DNA from: an uncultured Alphaproteobacteria bacterium
GTDB lineage: Bacteria > Pseudomonadota > Alphaproteobacteria > Rhodobacterales > Rhodobacteraceae
Length of the DNA stretch: 44,651 nt
Direction: 5' to 3'
NCBI GenBank assembly: GCA_902531755.1
Contig: CACAFI010000012.1
Coordinates: forward strand, 1-44,651
The notes under the pieces are model-generated. The model made no database searches. It was not told where the DNA came from and worked only from the letters and a program-made list of their open reading frames with translations. Positions within the stretch are counted from its first letter, which is position 1, and each line of letters begins with the position of its first letter. A program made the position numbers and the translations under genes. Positions 33,767 through 42,316 of the stretch are shown here, piece by piece.

Positions 33767-35146
33767 TTAATTATTATTTAATTCCAGAAAATTATTGTTG
33801 ACCATTTGATCCATAAAACTATCAGAAGCTCCTTGGTTACTCTTATAAAACTTTTTTATATCTTTTATATGACTTTCATCAAAGTTCAAACGTTTCTTAT
33901 CGTAATAAGCTGAAACCAGAGCGGATGATAACTCATTTTGTCCACTAATCTTTTTTAAAATACCAACATCTAGCGCTTCCAATGCTGGATATTCGATGCC
34001 CCAAATACTTGGGCCCACTATTACAGGTTTTTGCAAAGCAAAAGGCTCAATTATGTTATGGGATCCTTCATTGTTTAAAGAGTCACCCATAAAAACTAGA
34101 TCAGACATTGCCATATAAAAATTCAATTCTCCAAGGCTATCGCCCCACAACAGACTAAAATTATCTAAGTCTTTAAATTTTTCTTCATTACAAATTTTAA
34201 AATTTGTTGAGATCTCCACCATTTTACTTCGTGGTTTAACTTTTATTGAACTGCCTTCAAACAAAATCTTATATTTGCTAAAGTCATTAGGGTGCCTGGG
34301 AACTAGTATAAAAAAAATATCCTTATGCTTTTTATGTAGATCGCCAATTATTTCACTTATTATTTCAAATTCCTGTTTCCCAATACTGGCAAAACAAATC
34401 GTAAAATATTTGTTAAAAGCTATTTTTTTTAATTTCAAAGCTGCATTAATTTGGTCTGTAGGAACCTCTTGTTCAAATCTTGTATCTCCCATAATTAAAA
34501 CTTTTTTAGCCCCAAAGTACTCAAATCTTTTCTTATGTCTTTCAGATTTAGATAAAATTAAATCGAATTTTTCAATCAAACTAGCTTTCAGAAAAGGGAA
34601 TTTTTTATCTCTAATGAACCCTTTTTCAGGATATTGAGCCTGGGCAAATATTAGAGGAATTTGTTCCTTTTGAGTAGTCATGATCATTACTGGCCAAAGG
34701 TCACACTCAAGGATTATACAGCACCTCGGCTTGAAATTTTTAAGAAATCTTTTAAACATTAAGGTTATTTCAAGTGGAGCGTAAACAACTAACACTTTAC
34801 CTTCCATTATTTCTTCACGATATTCCTGCTGGGCAGCACTTTTGCCAGATAAAGTCAGCGTGGTAATTAATAGTTTTTCTCCATTTAGAAGAAGTTTTTT
34901 AAAAATTGGGCGTGCTGCTCTAAATTCTCCTAAAGATACTGCGTGGCACCAACAGGCTCCTTTAAATTTTTTTTTATAAAAACTTAATCTCTCTGTAAGA
35001 TTTGAAGCATATCCTGGTTCTTTTACAGAGCGATAGAAGAAATACATTAATGCAATTGGCAGAAATAAATACCAAAGAAACTGATAAAGATTGAAAACAA
35101 TTGAGACAAAAATTTTTTTAAAATTAAATTTCAATCGACACCCCAA
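33767..35146 (-). CDS. waaA: 3-deoxy-D-manno-octulosonic acid (Kdo) transferase
   Basis: Up to 459 residues; GT-B fold of the WaaA family. An N-terminal membrane anchor (about 12-38) precedes NLTERLSFY and the acceptor-site motif HAVSLGEFRAARP, in which E74 matches the catalytic base of E. coli WaaA. The C-terminal half has the CMP-Kdo side, including MGDSLNNEGSHNIIEP. It links Kdo to lipid A precursor at the inner membrane. The listed start is TTG 35146; TTG 35134 with GGGG 6 bases before it is an alternative. It diverges from neuB, which places it at the head of a sugar-modification region. Confidence 0.93.
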   Translation of the reverse strand: MGCRLKFNFKKIFVSIVFNLYQFLWYLFLPIALMYFFYRSVKEPGYASNLTERLSFYKKKFKGACWCHAVSLGEFRAARPIFKKLLLNGEKLLITTLTLSGKSAAQQEYREEIMEGKVLVVYAPLEITLMFKRFLKNFKPRCCIILECDLWPVMIMTTQKEQIPLIFAQAQYPEKGFIRDKKFPFLKASLIEKFDLILSKSERHKKRFEYFGAKKVLIMGDTRFEQEVPTDQINAALKLKKIAFNKYFTICFASIGKQEFEIISEIIGDLHKKHKDIFFILVPRHPNDFSKYKILFEGSSIKVKPRSKMVEISTNFKICNEEKFKDLDNFSLLWGDSLGELNFYMAMSDLVFMGDSLNNEGSHNIIEPFALQKPVIVGPSIWGIEYPALEALDVGILKKISGQNELSSALVSAYYDKKRLNFDESHIKDIKKFYKSNQGASDSFMDQMVNNNFLELNNN

Positions 35147-35235
35147 AAAAATTAACTTATTAAAGCATTGCTCGCTTATTAATTGAACAATATCATTTTA
35201 CTTATTCATTATTTTAAAAGATAGGCTTAAATATT

Positions 35236-36264
35236 TTGCAAATTAAAAACAGAACTATCAGCTCTAAAGAAGCCCCTCTCATCATTGCCGAACTGGGTAT
35301 AAATCATGGTGGCGATTTTTTGGTTGCAGAACAAATGGTTAAAAGAGCTGCTGAAAGAGGCTGTGAAGTAATTAAGCACCAAACACACTTTCTTGATGAT
35401 GAGATGACACCTGATGCAAAACATATCATGCCTCCTAACGCTGACGCCTCAATATGGGATGTAATGGAAAAATGTTCCTTAACAAAAGATGAAGAAATTA
35501 GCTTAAAGAGAATAGTTGAGGACTTAGGAATGATTTTTATTTCCACCCCTTTCTCAAGATCTGCAGCAGATTTTTTAAATGATATAAACGTACCTGCTTT
35601 TAAGATTGGCTCTGGAGAGTGTGACAATCTTCTTCTGCTGGAGTATATAGCAAATTTTGGCAAGCCCATTATTCTTTCCACAGGTATGCAAGATATAAAG
35701 TCGGTGCAAAAACCTGTAGAAATTTTTGAGAAATACGGTATCGAATACGCGCTTTTAGAATGCACAAACATATATCCTTGCCCACCAGAAGATATAGCAC
35801 TTGGTAGCTTAGCACAGCTATCCTATGAGTTTCCTAATGCCGAGATTGGCTTTTCAGATCATTCTATTGGACCAACAATGGCTTTAGCAGCTGTTGCATT
35901 GGGTGCAACAATTGTTGAAAAGCACTTTACTGACACCAAAGAACGAGAAGGGCCTGACATTTCCTGTTCAATGGATCCAGATGAACTCGAACATCTTATA
36001 AAAAAAAGCAAGGAAATAGCCTACTCAAGAAATAGAAAGAAGTTCATAGCCGATATTGAAAAAGATGTTTATAAGTTTGCGCGATCTTCAATTGTTACCG
36101 ATAAAGATCTAAAAAAAGGTGATACTATTGATAGACAAAATATCTGGGCTAGAAGACCGGGAAACGGAGAAATACCTGCTTTCGAATTTGAAAAAGTTTT
36201 AGGAAAAACTCTAAAACGAAACCTTGCTAAAAATACTCAAATAAAATGGTCAGATTTAAAATAA
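35236..36264 (+). CDS. neuB: N-acetylneuraminate synthase family (NeuB/LegI-type)
   Basis: 342 residues. The TIM-barrel synthase domain starts IIAELGINHGGDF, with KHQTHF, PAFKIGSGE and DHSIGPTMALAA downstream, and the C-terminal SAF domain (about 280-340) has RSSIVTDKDLKKGD. It condenses phosphoenolpyruvate with an N-acetylmannosamine-type sugar to make a nine-carbon nonulosonic acid. The start is TTG 35236; the ribosome site is weak. neuC follows by 10 bases. Sialic versus legionaminic acid cannot be told from the motifs seen. Confidence 0.92.
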   Translation: MQIKNRTISSKEAPLIIAELGINHGGDFLVAEQMVKRAAERGCEVIKHQTHFLDDEMTPDAKHIMPPNADASIWDVMEKCSLTKDEEISLKRIVEDLGMIFISTPFSRSAADFLNDINVPAFKIGSGECDNLLLLEYIANFGKPIILSTGMQDIKSVQKPVEIFEKYGIEYALLECTNIYPCPPEDIALGSLAQLSYEFPNAEIGFSDHSIGPTMALAAVALGATIVEKHFTDTKEREGPDISCSMDPDELEHLIKKSKEIAYSRNRKKFIADIEKDVYKFARSSIVTDKDLKKGDTIDRQNIWARRPGNGEIPAFEFEKVLGKTLKRNLAKNTQIKWSDLK

Positions 36265-36274
36265 TGAGATTGAT

Positions 36275-37399
36275 GTGAAAAAACTACTATTCATAACAGG
36301 CACAAGAGCTGACTTCGGTAAACTTGAACCACTGGCATCAAGTGCAAAATCAGCAGGATTTAAAATTTATTTTTTTGTTACTGGCATGCACCTTTTAGAA
36401 AAGTACGGACTTACTAGCATAGAAGTTTCAAGGATGAAAAACATTACAAGGTTTGAATTTATCAATCAAATGGAGGGCGATCCACAAGATAGGATCCTTT
36501 CTCGAACTATCACGGGAATTTCCGAATATGTCGGTAGATTAAAACCAGACCTCGTTTTGATTCATGGAGATAGAATAGAGGCAGTTGCCGCCTCACTTGT
36601 TTGCGCGACAAAGAACATAAGAAGCGCTCATATTGAAGGAGGAGAAGTATCAGGAACCATAGATGAAGTTTATCGACACTGTAATACCAAGTTATGTACG
36701 GTCCATTTTGTAAGTTCAAACTCGGCAAAAAGGCGAGTTACAAAATTAGGGGAACATCCCGATAGAGTTTTTGTGCTGGGCTCTCCAGAACTAGATGCAC
36801 ATAAAGCAAGAAATTCAATTCCTCTAAATGAAGTTCTGAGTTATTACGATATTGAGTGGGATGACTATGGGATTTTTATTTTTCACTCTGTCACTTCTGA
36901 ATTAGAGAGTTTAAAGAAAGAGATCCAAATTTGTTGCGATTCCTTAAAAAGAATTAAAAAGAACTTTGTAGTTATTTCTCCAAATAATGATCCAGGATGT
37001 GAGATAATTTTCAAGACAATCGGGAAGCTGCCCAGATCTCATTTCAAACAAATTCCTTCAATGAGATTTTCATATTTCTCAACGTTACTGAAACACTCTC
37101 AAGTTATTGTAGGAAATAGTTCTGCTGGTGTTCGAGAAGCCCCGTTTCTTGGGATCTCTTCTATAAATATAGGATCTCGCCAATTTAAAAGAGGTGGGGC
37201 AAAGAGTATAAAAAACTTTGATGTTTTTAAAAATAAGCAACTTGACAGGCTAGTTGAGAAACAATGGGGGAAGCGCTTTCGGGGTGATAATAGTTTTGGA
37301 ACGGGGCAGTCTGTAAAAAAATTTATAAAGATTTTAAATGATAAAAAAATTTGGAACCTACATTTGCAGAAAACATTTTTTGAGACCTCTAATCATTAA
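36275..37399 (+). CDS. neuC: UDP-N-acetylglucosamine 2-epimerase (hydrolysing), NeuC/LegG-type
   Basis: 374 residues from a GTG start. It shows TGTRADFGKLEPL at the N-terminus, IHGDRIEAVAAS, HIEGGEVSGTIDE and GNSSAGVREAP, all typical of the hydrolysing 2-epimerases. The product is N-acetylmannosamine (or a 2,4-diacetamido analogue in LegG), the substrate for NeuB directly upstream. Its end overlaps the convergent GMC-type gene by 11 bases. Confidence 0.9.
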   Translation: MKKLLFITGTRADFGKLEPLASSAKSAGFKIYFFVTGMHLLEKYGLTSIEVSRMKNITRFEFINQMEGDPQDRILSRTITGISEYVGRLKPDLVLIHGDRIEAVAASLVCATKNIRSAHIEGGEVSGTIDEVYRHCNTKLCTVHFVSSNSAKRRVTKLGEHPDRVFVLGSPELDAHKARNSIPLNEVLSYYDIEWDDYGIFIFHSVTSELESLKKEIQICCDSLKRIKKNFVVISPNNDPGCEIIFKTIGKLPRSHFKQIPSMRFSYFSTLLKHSQVIVGNSSAGVREAPFLGISSINIGSRQFKRGGAKSIKNFDVFKNKQLDRLVEKQWGKRFRGDNSFGTGQSVKKFIKILNDKKIWNLHLQKTFFETSNH

Positions 37400-38933
37400 G
37401 GAACCCTTGTTTTAAACAAAAGATTTTACTGGCTGCTAAAGTAGGCAAATATTGATGTGTTGAAACAAAGTCGGGAAATATCGATGCATCACATACATAG
37501 AGATTGTTTATTCCAAATACTTTGAAATTTACATCAACTACTCCACTACTTTTATCTTTGGCCATTCTATTAGTTCCTATAAGATGATATCCGGAATATG
37601 TATCCGATTTTATGTTTTTCTCTATATTATGATTCAAAAAATCTTTTGTACTTTTGGAAAAACCTGCTTTTTTTAGAAGATTTACTGCACTTATATAAGC
37701 TTTTTGAGTTAAAACTCTATCATATTTGCTAGATAAATAGTTTGGATCGATTTGTATTTTGTTTTTATTGTCGAGAGAAATTGAACCCTCAGATTTCGGA
37801 AAAACTTGAAAGCATCCAATTGACGCTCGCTGGGCTTTTTGAAATTTAATGCCTTTGGATGATAACAAACTTCGTTCTTGTGTAAAATGCACCAAATGAA
37901 ATCTTACCAAATCATTTATATCACTTTTTTTATTAAAACTTGATTTATTCCAGGCAAGGGAAGTTCCTGGACTTTTAAAGATTGAGTTTTTTGACATAAT
38001 ATACTTCGTCAATTCTATCAATAATTTCAAACCACGTGTTTTTTGATTAAGCGTATCGAATCCAATACAATCAAATTCAATCCTGAAATTTGCATGATCT
38101 TTTAAATGTTTTCCCACATGATTTTGCTGGATTTTCAAAGGGACGCCGGCTTTATGAACGTCTTTAGGGTCTCCGATACCTGATCGCATTAGAATTAGTG
38201 GTGAAAAAATTGTGCCTGCTGAAAGGACAATCTTTTGTGCATTTATGATAATTTTTGACTTAGTTAGTAAATTTTCGCACTCAACTCCCGAGGCATTATT
38301 ATCTCTAAAGAGGAGTTTTATGGCACGCGTATTTGCTAGTTTCATTATATTTTTGTGTTCCGCATTCTCCTTGAAGTCGTTTGAAAAATTATATCTTTTT
38401 GACCTAAGAATGTTGAGATGGATTTTTGCCCAACCTTCTAAAAAATTATCCAAATCATCAACTTCAGGAACAGAACTCTTGTTAAGAGTCTTACAAAAAA
38501 TATTGGTTAGTTCATCTGAATAGCCGAAATCCCTTTTGTATGAAAAATCTGATTTGCAATAGATTTGATCTTTAACTCTCTGAAACATATGTTTTTGCCA
38601 AAACGAAAAAACCTCTTCAAACTTTTTCTCGAAACCTAAGTATGCGACATTTCCATTTATTAAGCTTGAACCTCCAAAACCAGTCCCCTGAAGAATAGGC
38701 AATTCTCGATTCCCTAAACCTTGTTGTTTCTCAGAGATAAAGCTCAAACAGTGTTTATCATTTTGAAGTAATTTCCCTGATAATAAAGGTATCTTATTTA
38801 AATAGCTTTTACCTTCAGAGTATCCCTGTTCTATCAAACATACTTTTAAGCCAGATCTGCTTGCATTTTTTGCAATTTCTAAACCGCAAGCCCCAGCACC
38901 AATAATCGCTAAGTCATATCCTTGGTGAGACAT
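37389..38933 (-). CDS. GMC-family FAD oxidoreductase, nonulosonate-cluster linked
   Basis: 514 residues. The FAD-binding start is LAIIGAGACGLEIA (9-22) with CLIEQG at the end of the second strand, and TGFGGSSLINGNVAY is the GMC signature 1-like region. The C-terminal catalytic segment has H450 (GYHLIGTNRM) and H493 (STHQYLPT). GMC enzymes oxidise an alcohol carbon of sugars or other alcohols. Its start overlaps the NeuA-type gene by 20 bases, so they are co-translated. I infer that it makes a carbonyl on a sugar for the aminotransferase two genes upstream. The substrate is unproved. Confidence 0.85.
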   Translation of the reverse strand: MSHQGYDLAIIGAGACGLEIAKNASRSGLKVCLIEQGYSEGKSYLNKIPLLSGKLLQNDKHCLSFISEKQQGLGNRELPILQGTGFGGSSLINGNVAYLGFEKKFEEVFSFWQKHMFQRVKDQIYCKSDFSYKRDFGYSDELTNIFCKTLNKSSVPEVDDLDNFLEGWAKIHLNILRSKRYNFSNDFKENAEHKNIMKLANTRAIKLLFRDNNASGVECENLLTKSKIIINAQKIVLSAGTIFSPLILMRSGIGDPKDVHKAGVPLKIQQNHVGKHLKDHANFRIEFDCIGFDTLNQKTRGLKLLIELTKYIMSKNSIFKSPGTSLAWNKSSFNKKSDINDLVRFHLVHFTQERSLLSSKGIKFQKAQRASIGCFQVFPKSEGSISLDNKNKIQIDPNYLSSKYDRVLTQKAYISAVNLLKKAGFSKSTKDFLNHNIEKNIKSDTYSGYHLIGTNRMAKDKSSGVVDVNFKVFGINNLYVCDASIFPDFVSTHQYLPTLAASKIFCLKQGFLND

Positions 38934-39729
38934 ACTCTATACCCAAATCTTGAAGCTCTTTGATCAAAACTAATGCATCTTCAAATTCCTCTTCAGTGTC
39001 GATATCCATTGAGCGATCAATCGAAAGAGGAAAAGCCAAAGTCTTGGCTTTAGGCATGAAACCCTTTTTTTTCAGCATAGATACTGAGCCTAGATATAAA
39101 CTTCCATCTACGAAAGCTGTATTACTATTTTCTTGGATATCTTTGTGTGTAAGCAATTTCTTACCTATGTAGCCCGCTAAAAAATCTGAATTCACTTCGC
39201 TGGAGTCAATTATCTCATATATATCTTTTATTTTACTGTATTTTTTATTTACGGATACTACGGAGAGATTATTGCCCAAGTTAGCAATTTGTTTGCAAAA
39301 ACTGACTAAATCACTTTTCAATCTAATAGGTGATGTTGGTTGCAATAATATGAAGCTTCCCTCTAGATAATCATTCAAACTAATCACGCCTTCATAAGCT
39401 AGCTTGTAAATAGAATCGATTATAACGTCAGATAGAATTGCATTGTCGTCAGAAAGATCTGGACTTCTTTGAACTGTAAGAATATTAGGCGAATATTTCT
39501 TTTTTACTAAATCTATAATCTGACCATCATCGCTAGAACAAATAACTGAAATGTTTCTTAAACCACTGAGCTCTTGCTTCAAAAACAAGCCAGCTGCCAA
39601 ACTCCACTCAAATAAAGGAAACCCATTAAAGTCCTTAGAATTCTTATAACGGAGCCTTTTTGAGTTTTTTCGAGCAGGAATAACGATAATTAAATTTTCA
39701 TTAAGAGCACTCATTAATATTACTGGCAA
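38914..39729 (-). CDS. neuA: acylneuraminate cytidylyltransferase (CMP-nonulosonate synthetase, NeuA-like)
   Basis: 271 residues. The nucleotide-binding start is VIPARKNSKRLRYKN, and LLQPTSPIR is the classic NeuA/PseF/LegF motif, distinct from KdsB. It activates a nonulosonic acid with CTP. The start may be Met6 (ATG 39714, giving MSALNEN). The frame overlaps the aminotransferase end by up to 29 bases and the GMC gene by 20. Together with neuB-neuC on the other strand it completes synthesis and activation of the sugar; no sialyltransferase is in the window. Confidence 0.9.
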   Translation of the reverse strand: MPVILMSALNENLIIVIPARKNSKRLRYKNSKDFNGFPLFEWSLAAGLFLKQELSGLRNISVICSSDDGQIIDLVKKKYSPNILTVQRSPDLSDDNAILSDVIIDSIYKLAYEGVISLNDYLEGSFILLQPTSPIRLKSDLVSFCKQIANLGNNLSVVSVNKKYSKIKDIYEIIDSSEVNSDFLAGYIGKKLLTHKDIQENSNTAFVDGSLYLGSVSMLKKKGFMPKAKTLAFPLSIDRSMDIDTEEEFEDALVLIKELQDLGIEYVSPRI

Positions 39730-40840
39730 TGTTTTTATAATCTATGATTGGCCTGGATACTAAAATTGGAATAGCAATACACTTGAGTAACCGATTATAG
39801 CAATTGGTTACCTCTTTATTTCTAATTTTTTTATCAACATGTTCCCAAAAATATGCACAATGCCAGTTAAATGCGTCTGGTAAATTTTTTGTACCAAACC
39901 CAGCTTTGTTCAACAAACCGATAACTTTATTACGTAATTTCTTATCCTCTATAGAAACCACGAAAGTATCATAATTAGGCTCATTTCCTGAATTCACGTG
40001 TCTAAATTTTATTTGTTTGTTCTTAATATATTTTTCAAGAGTGATGTATCTCCTTTGAGACTCTCTTAAAATACGTGGAAACTTCTCTAATTGAACCTTA
40101 CCAAAAGCTCCACTAATTTCTGTCATCCTGTAATTAAAACCGATTGATCCTGCACGATCCAAGCCTCTTGGTAAATTGGGAATATTTTTATGACCGTGAT
40201 CGTGATACATTCTCGCATTTTTTCCATCACTTTTTCTTTTGGAAAACAAAGCTCCACCTTCACCAGTTGTAATCATTTTGCCAAAGTCAAAACTAAATAC
40301 CCCAAATTCACTTAATCCTCCAACATATTTGCCTTGAACTTTCGCTCCAATTGCTTCGCAGGCATCCTCAATTACAGGTATCTTATTTCTCTTACCAATT
40401 CTGTTGATTGTTATCATATCTGAAGGTACACCCAGCATATGAACTGGTATAATAGCTTTAGTTTTTTTTGTAATTAAGCTCTCCAGGTTTTTAGGGTTCA
40501 TATTTAAGGTGTCATCCACATCAGTAAAAATGACGGTGGCCCCTGTATCTACAATCGCTTCTACTGTTGCAATGAAATTGAAAGACTGTGTTATAACCTG
40601 GTCACCCCTGCCTATACCTAACGCTTTTAAAGCCACTTTAATTGCCGCGGTACCAGATGAAACGCACAATGTATCGGCCACCTGGGGGCTAAAAACGGTT
40701 TTCAATTTTTGCTCAAACTCTCTTACATGATAATGTTTTCTTTTCTTATCGAAACCGTGGGCGAAAAACACTTTTCCCTCATCGAAGATGCGGGATATTG
40801 CTTTCTTCTCTTTTTCGTCAATAACCTCAAATCCAGGCAT
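39701..40840 (-). CDS. DegT/DnrJ/EryC1/StrS sugar aminotransferase, KdnA-like
   Basis: 379 residues. PLP motifs are SSGTAAIKVAL (61-71), EDACEAIGA (158-166) and the Schiff-base lysine K188 in FSFDFGKMITTGEGG. The MPGFE start, the YHDHGHKNIP region and a late NWHCAYFW stretch recall KdnA, the aminotransferase that makes 8-amino-8-deoxy-Kdo in Shewanella; the resemblance is from memory. A simple LegC/PseC 4-aminotransferase is the alternative. An AGGAG site precedes ATG 40840. It is first of three overlapping genes with the CMP-sugar synthetase and the GMC flavoprotein. Confidence 0.88.
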   Translation of the reverse strand: MPGFEVIDEKEKKAISRIFDEGKVFFAHGFDKKRKHYHVREFEQKLKTVFSPQVADTLCVSSGTAAIKVALKALGIGRGDQVITQSFNFIATVEAIVDTGATVIFTDVDDTLNMNPKNLESLITKKTKAIIPVHMLGVPSDMITINRIGKRNKIPVIEDACEAIGAKVQGKYVGGLSEFGVFSFDFGKMITTGEGGALFSKRKSDGKNARMYHDHGHKNIPNLPRGLDRAGSIGFNYRMTEISGAFGKVQLEKFPRILRESQRRYITLEKYIKNKQIKFRHVNSGNEPNYDTFVVSIEDKKLRNKVIGLLNKAGFGTKNLPDAFNWHCAYFWEHVDKKIRNKEVTNCYNRLLKCIAIPILVSRPIIDYKNIASNINECS

Positions 40841-41189
40841 TTCTACTCCTAATTTTTGATTATATTAGTTGGATTAACCACAAAAGTGAAGTAACTTTAG
40901 ATCTTAAAAACTATGATTTTTTTTTCGTCGTTTTTATGTTATCGTTTAGCGTGGCATGTATTTTGCAGCCATCAAGTCCCCTCATACTCCCAATATAAAC
41001 CCAAACCTATGTATGAGGGGAACCTGTTTTCAAAAATTTTAATTAATATTTCAATACTTTATCTTAGACAAAATTTATTAAACCGACCGGTAAAAGAATT
41101 GACTTTTCGAGTTACATTTAAAAGAGAATATAGCAAACTAAAAAATTCTTAATAATTGTAACCTTTTTGATTTTAATTTAGTGCTATTT
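40841..41189. other. gene-poor gap between sugar cluster and AhpD-like gene
   Basis: About 400 bases, to 41247, without a convincing gene. It contains a TATAAT word on the minus strand (40859-40864) just before the aminotransferase, an 11-bp inverted repeat (40977-41021), a short ACCGACCGGT word (41082-41091) and, at its right end, a good plus-strand promoter (41190-41218). A 79-codon frame at 40913-41152 has no recognisable features and runs through the inverted repeat. Confidence 0.5.
40977..41021. repeat. 11-bp perfect inverted repeat
   Basis: TCCCCTCATAC (40977-40987) and GTATGAGGGGA (41011-41021) are exact reverse complements with a 23-base spacer. No T-run follows on either strand, so it is not a normal terminator. 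The G+C-rich arms stand out in an AT-rich gap. Confidence 0.75.
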
Positions 41190-41218
41190 TTGAATTATTC
41201 TGAGATAATTTTTATAAT
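41190..41218 (+). promoter_or_regulatory. near-consensus sigma70-type promoter
   Basis: TTGAAT (41190-41195) and TATAAT (41213-41218) are separated by exactly 17 bases, 5/6 and 6/6 consensus matches. Transcription would start about 41225, 23 bases before ATG 41248, which has an AGAGGA ribosome site. It should drive the AhpD-like gene and the thioesterase after it. Confidence 0.7.
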
Positions 41219-41247
41219 ATCTATCAATATATCGCTCAGAGGAAATA

Positions 41248-41847
41248 ATGCAAATTGTAAAACCGCTAGAAGAGAATGAAATTGACCCAACTTTATTAGA
41301 AAAAATCCAATTTTTCAAAGGACCTCTTGGTGTGATACCGAGTTCTGTTAAAACCATGAGCTATCATCCCAAAATTGCCGATGCATTTACAAATCTTAAT
41401 ATTGCAGTAATGGAGTGCAAAGGGACAGTTACTCCCGAGTTTAAAAGACTTATTGGATATGTAACAAGCTTTTCTTCTGGGTGTCTCTATTGCCAGGCTC
41501 ATACTATTTTAGGAGCCGAACGCTTCGGAAGTACTAAAGAAAGAATGGAAGAGGTTTGGAATTATTCTAAATCCTCTGTTTTTTCAAACGCTGAGAAGGC
41601 TGCTCTAGATTTTGCCTTTGCGGCAGCATCGGTTCCAAATAAAGTTAACACAAAAGAAATAACTCAATTAAAAAAGTATTGGGATGATAATGATATTGTG
41701 GAAATTATGGGAGTCATTGCATTGTTTGGTTTTCTTAATCGCTGGAACGACAGCATGGGATCGGTTCTGGAAGACTTGCCAATTGAGAAGGGTGAAAAAT
41801 ATCTTAAGGGAAACACCAATTGGGCACCTGGAAAACATAGGATTTAG
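41248..41847 (+). CDS. AhpD-like carboxymuconolactone decarboxylase-family protein
   Basis: 199 residues, helical. The redox motif GCLYCQAHT gives C79-x2-C82 and H85, as in AhpD-like peroxidase-related proteins of the CMD family, where the cysteine pair reduces peroxides or protects lipoyl enzymes. An LGVIPSSVKTM segment near the N-terminus and GFLNRWNDSMG near the C-terminus fit the peroxidase-related subgroup. It follows a strong promoter. The thioesterase gene starts 2 bases after its stop, so both are one transcript. Confidence 0.87.
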   Translation: MQIVKPLEENEIDPTLLEKIQFFKGPLGVIPSSVKTMSYHPKIADAFTNLNIAVMECKGTVTPEFKRLIGYVTSFSSGCLYCQAHTILGAERFGSTKERMEEVWNYSKSSVFSNAEKAALDFAFAAASVPNKVNTKEITQLKKYWDDNDIVEIMGVIALFGFLNRWNDSMGSVLEDLPIEKGEKYLKGNTNWAPGKHRI

Positions 41848-41849
41848 CT

Positions 41850-42293
41850 GTGGGCGTTCGCACAGAACGAGAATTGAGGGCGTCTTTCTTGAATCAACCG
41901 CTTATGCCCTATATAGGTGCCACACTCTATGAAATTTCTCCCGGTAAAGCATGCATAGAAGTCACTTATGAAAAAAATATAACCCAGCAACACGGGTTGT
42001 TTCATGGTGGTATTTCAGGAACGATAGCAGATAATGCTGCGGGGTTTGCTGCGATGACATTAATGGATATAGAAAAGGAACCACTTACAATTGAATTTAA
42101 GATAAATTTCCTAAATATTGCCTTTGGTGAAAAGCTTTTTTCTGAAGCAATAATTTTGCAAGCAGGCCGTAGCATTTTTCATGCAGAATCCAAGGTATTT
42201 TCAATAAAAGCTAAGGAGAAAATATTGACAGCTACGGCTTTGGTAACCATAAAAGCTACCAGTAAGGTTAGTGAAATAAAGTTACAAAGCTAA
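41850..42293 (+). CDS. PaaI-family hotdog thioesterase
   Basis: 147 residues from a GTG start two bases after the AhpD-like stop. The hotdog helix motif is GLFHGGISGTIADNAAG, with the HGG and aspartate of PaaI thioesterases, followed by EFKINFLNIAFGE. It should release an acyl or aryl group from CoA. Sharing a promoter with an AhpD-like protein suggests a detoxification or aromatic-CoA link; this is inference. The gene is convergent with the cyclase. Confidence 0.87.
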   Translation: MGVRTERELRASFLNQPLMPYIGATLYEISPGKACIEVTYEKNITQQHGLFHGGISGTIADNAAGFAAMTLMDIEKEPLTIEFKINFLNIAFGEKLFSEAIILQAGRSIFHAESKVFSIKAKEKILTATALVTIKATSKVSEIKLQS

Positions 42294-42316
42294 AACTATC
42301 GCCCTCTTGTTTTTGA

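Noticed and set aside
41082-41091. ACCGACCGGT as a TetR-type operator half
   Set aside because: Only a six-base palindrome is present and no TetR gene is nearby.
40913-41152. 79-codon plus-strand frame in the gap before the AhpD-like gene
   Set aside because: No ribosome site, no recognisable family or domain, and it runs straight through the inverted repeat; more likely noncoding.
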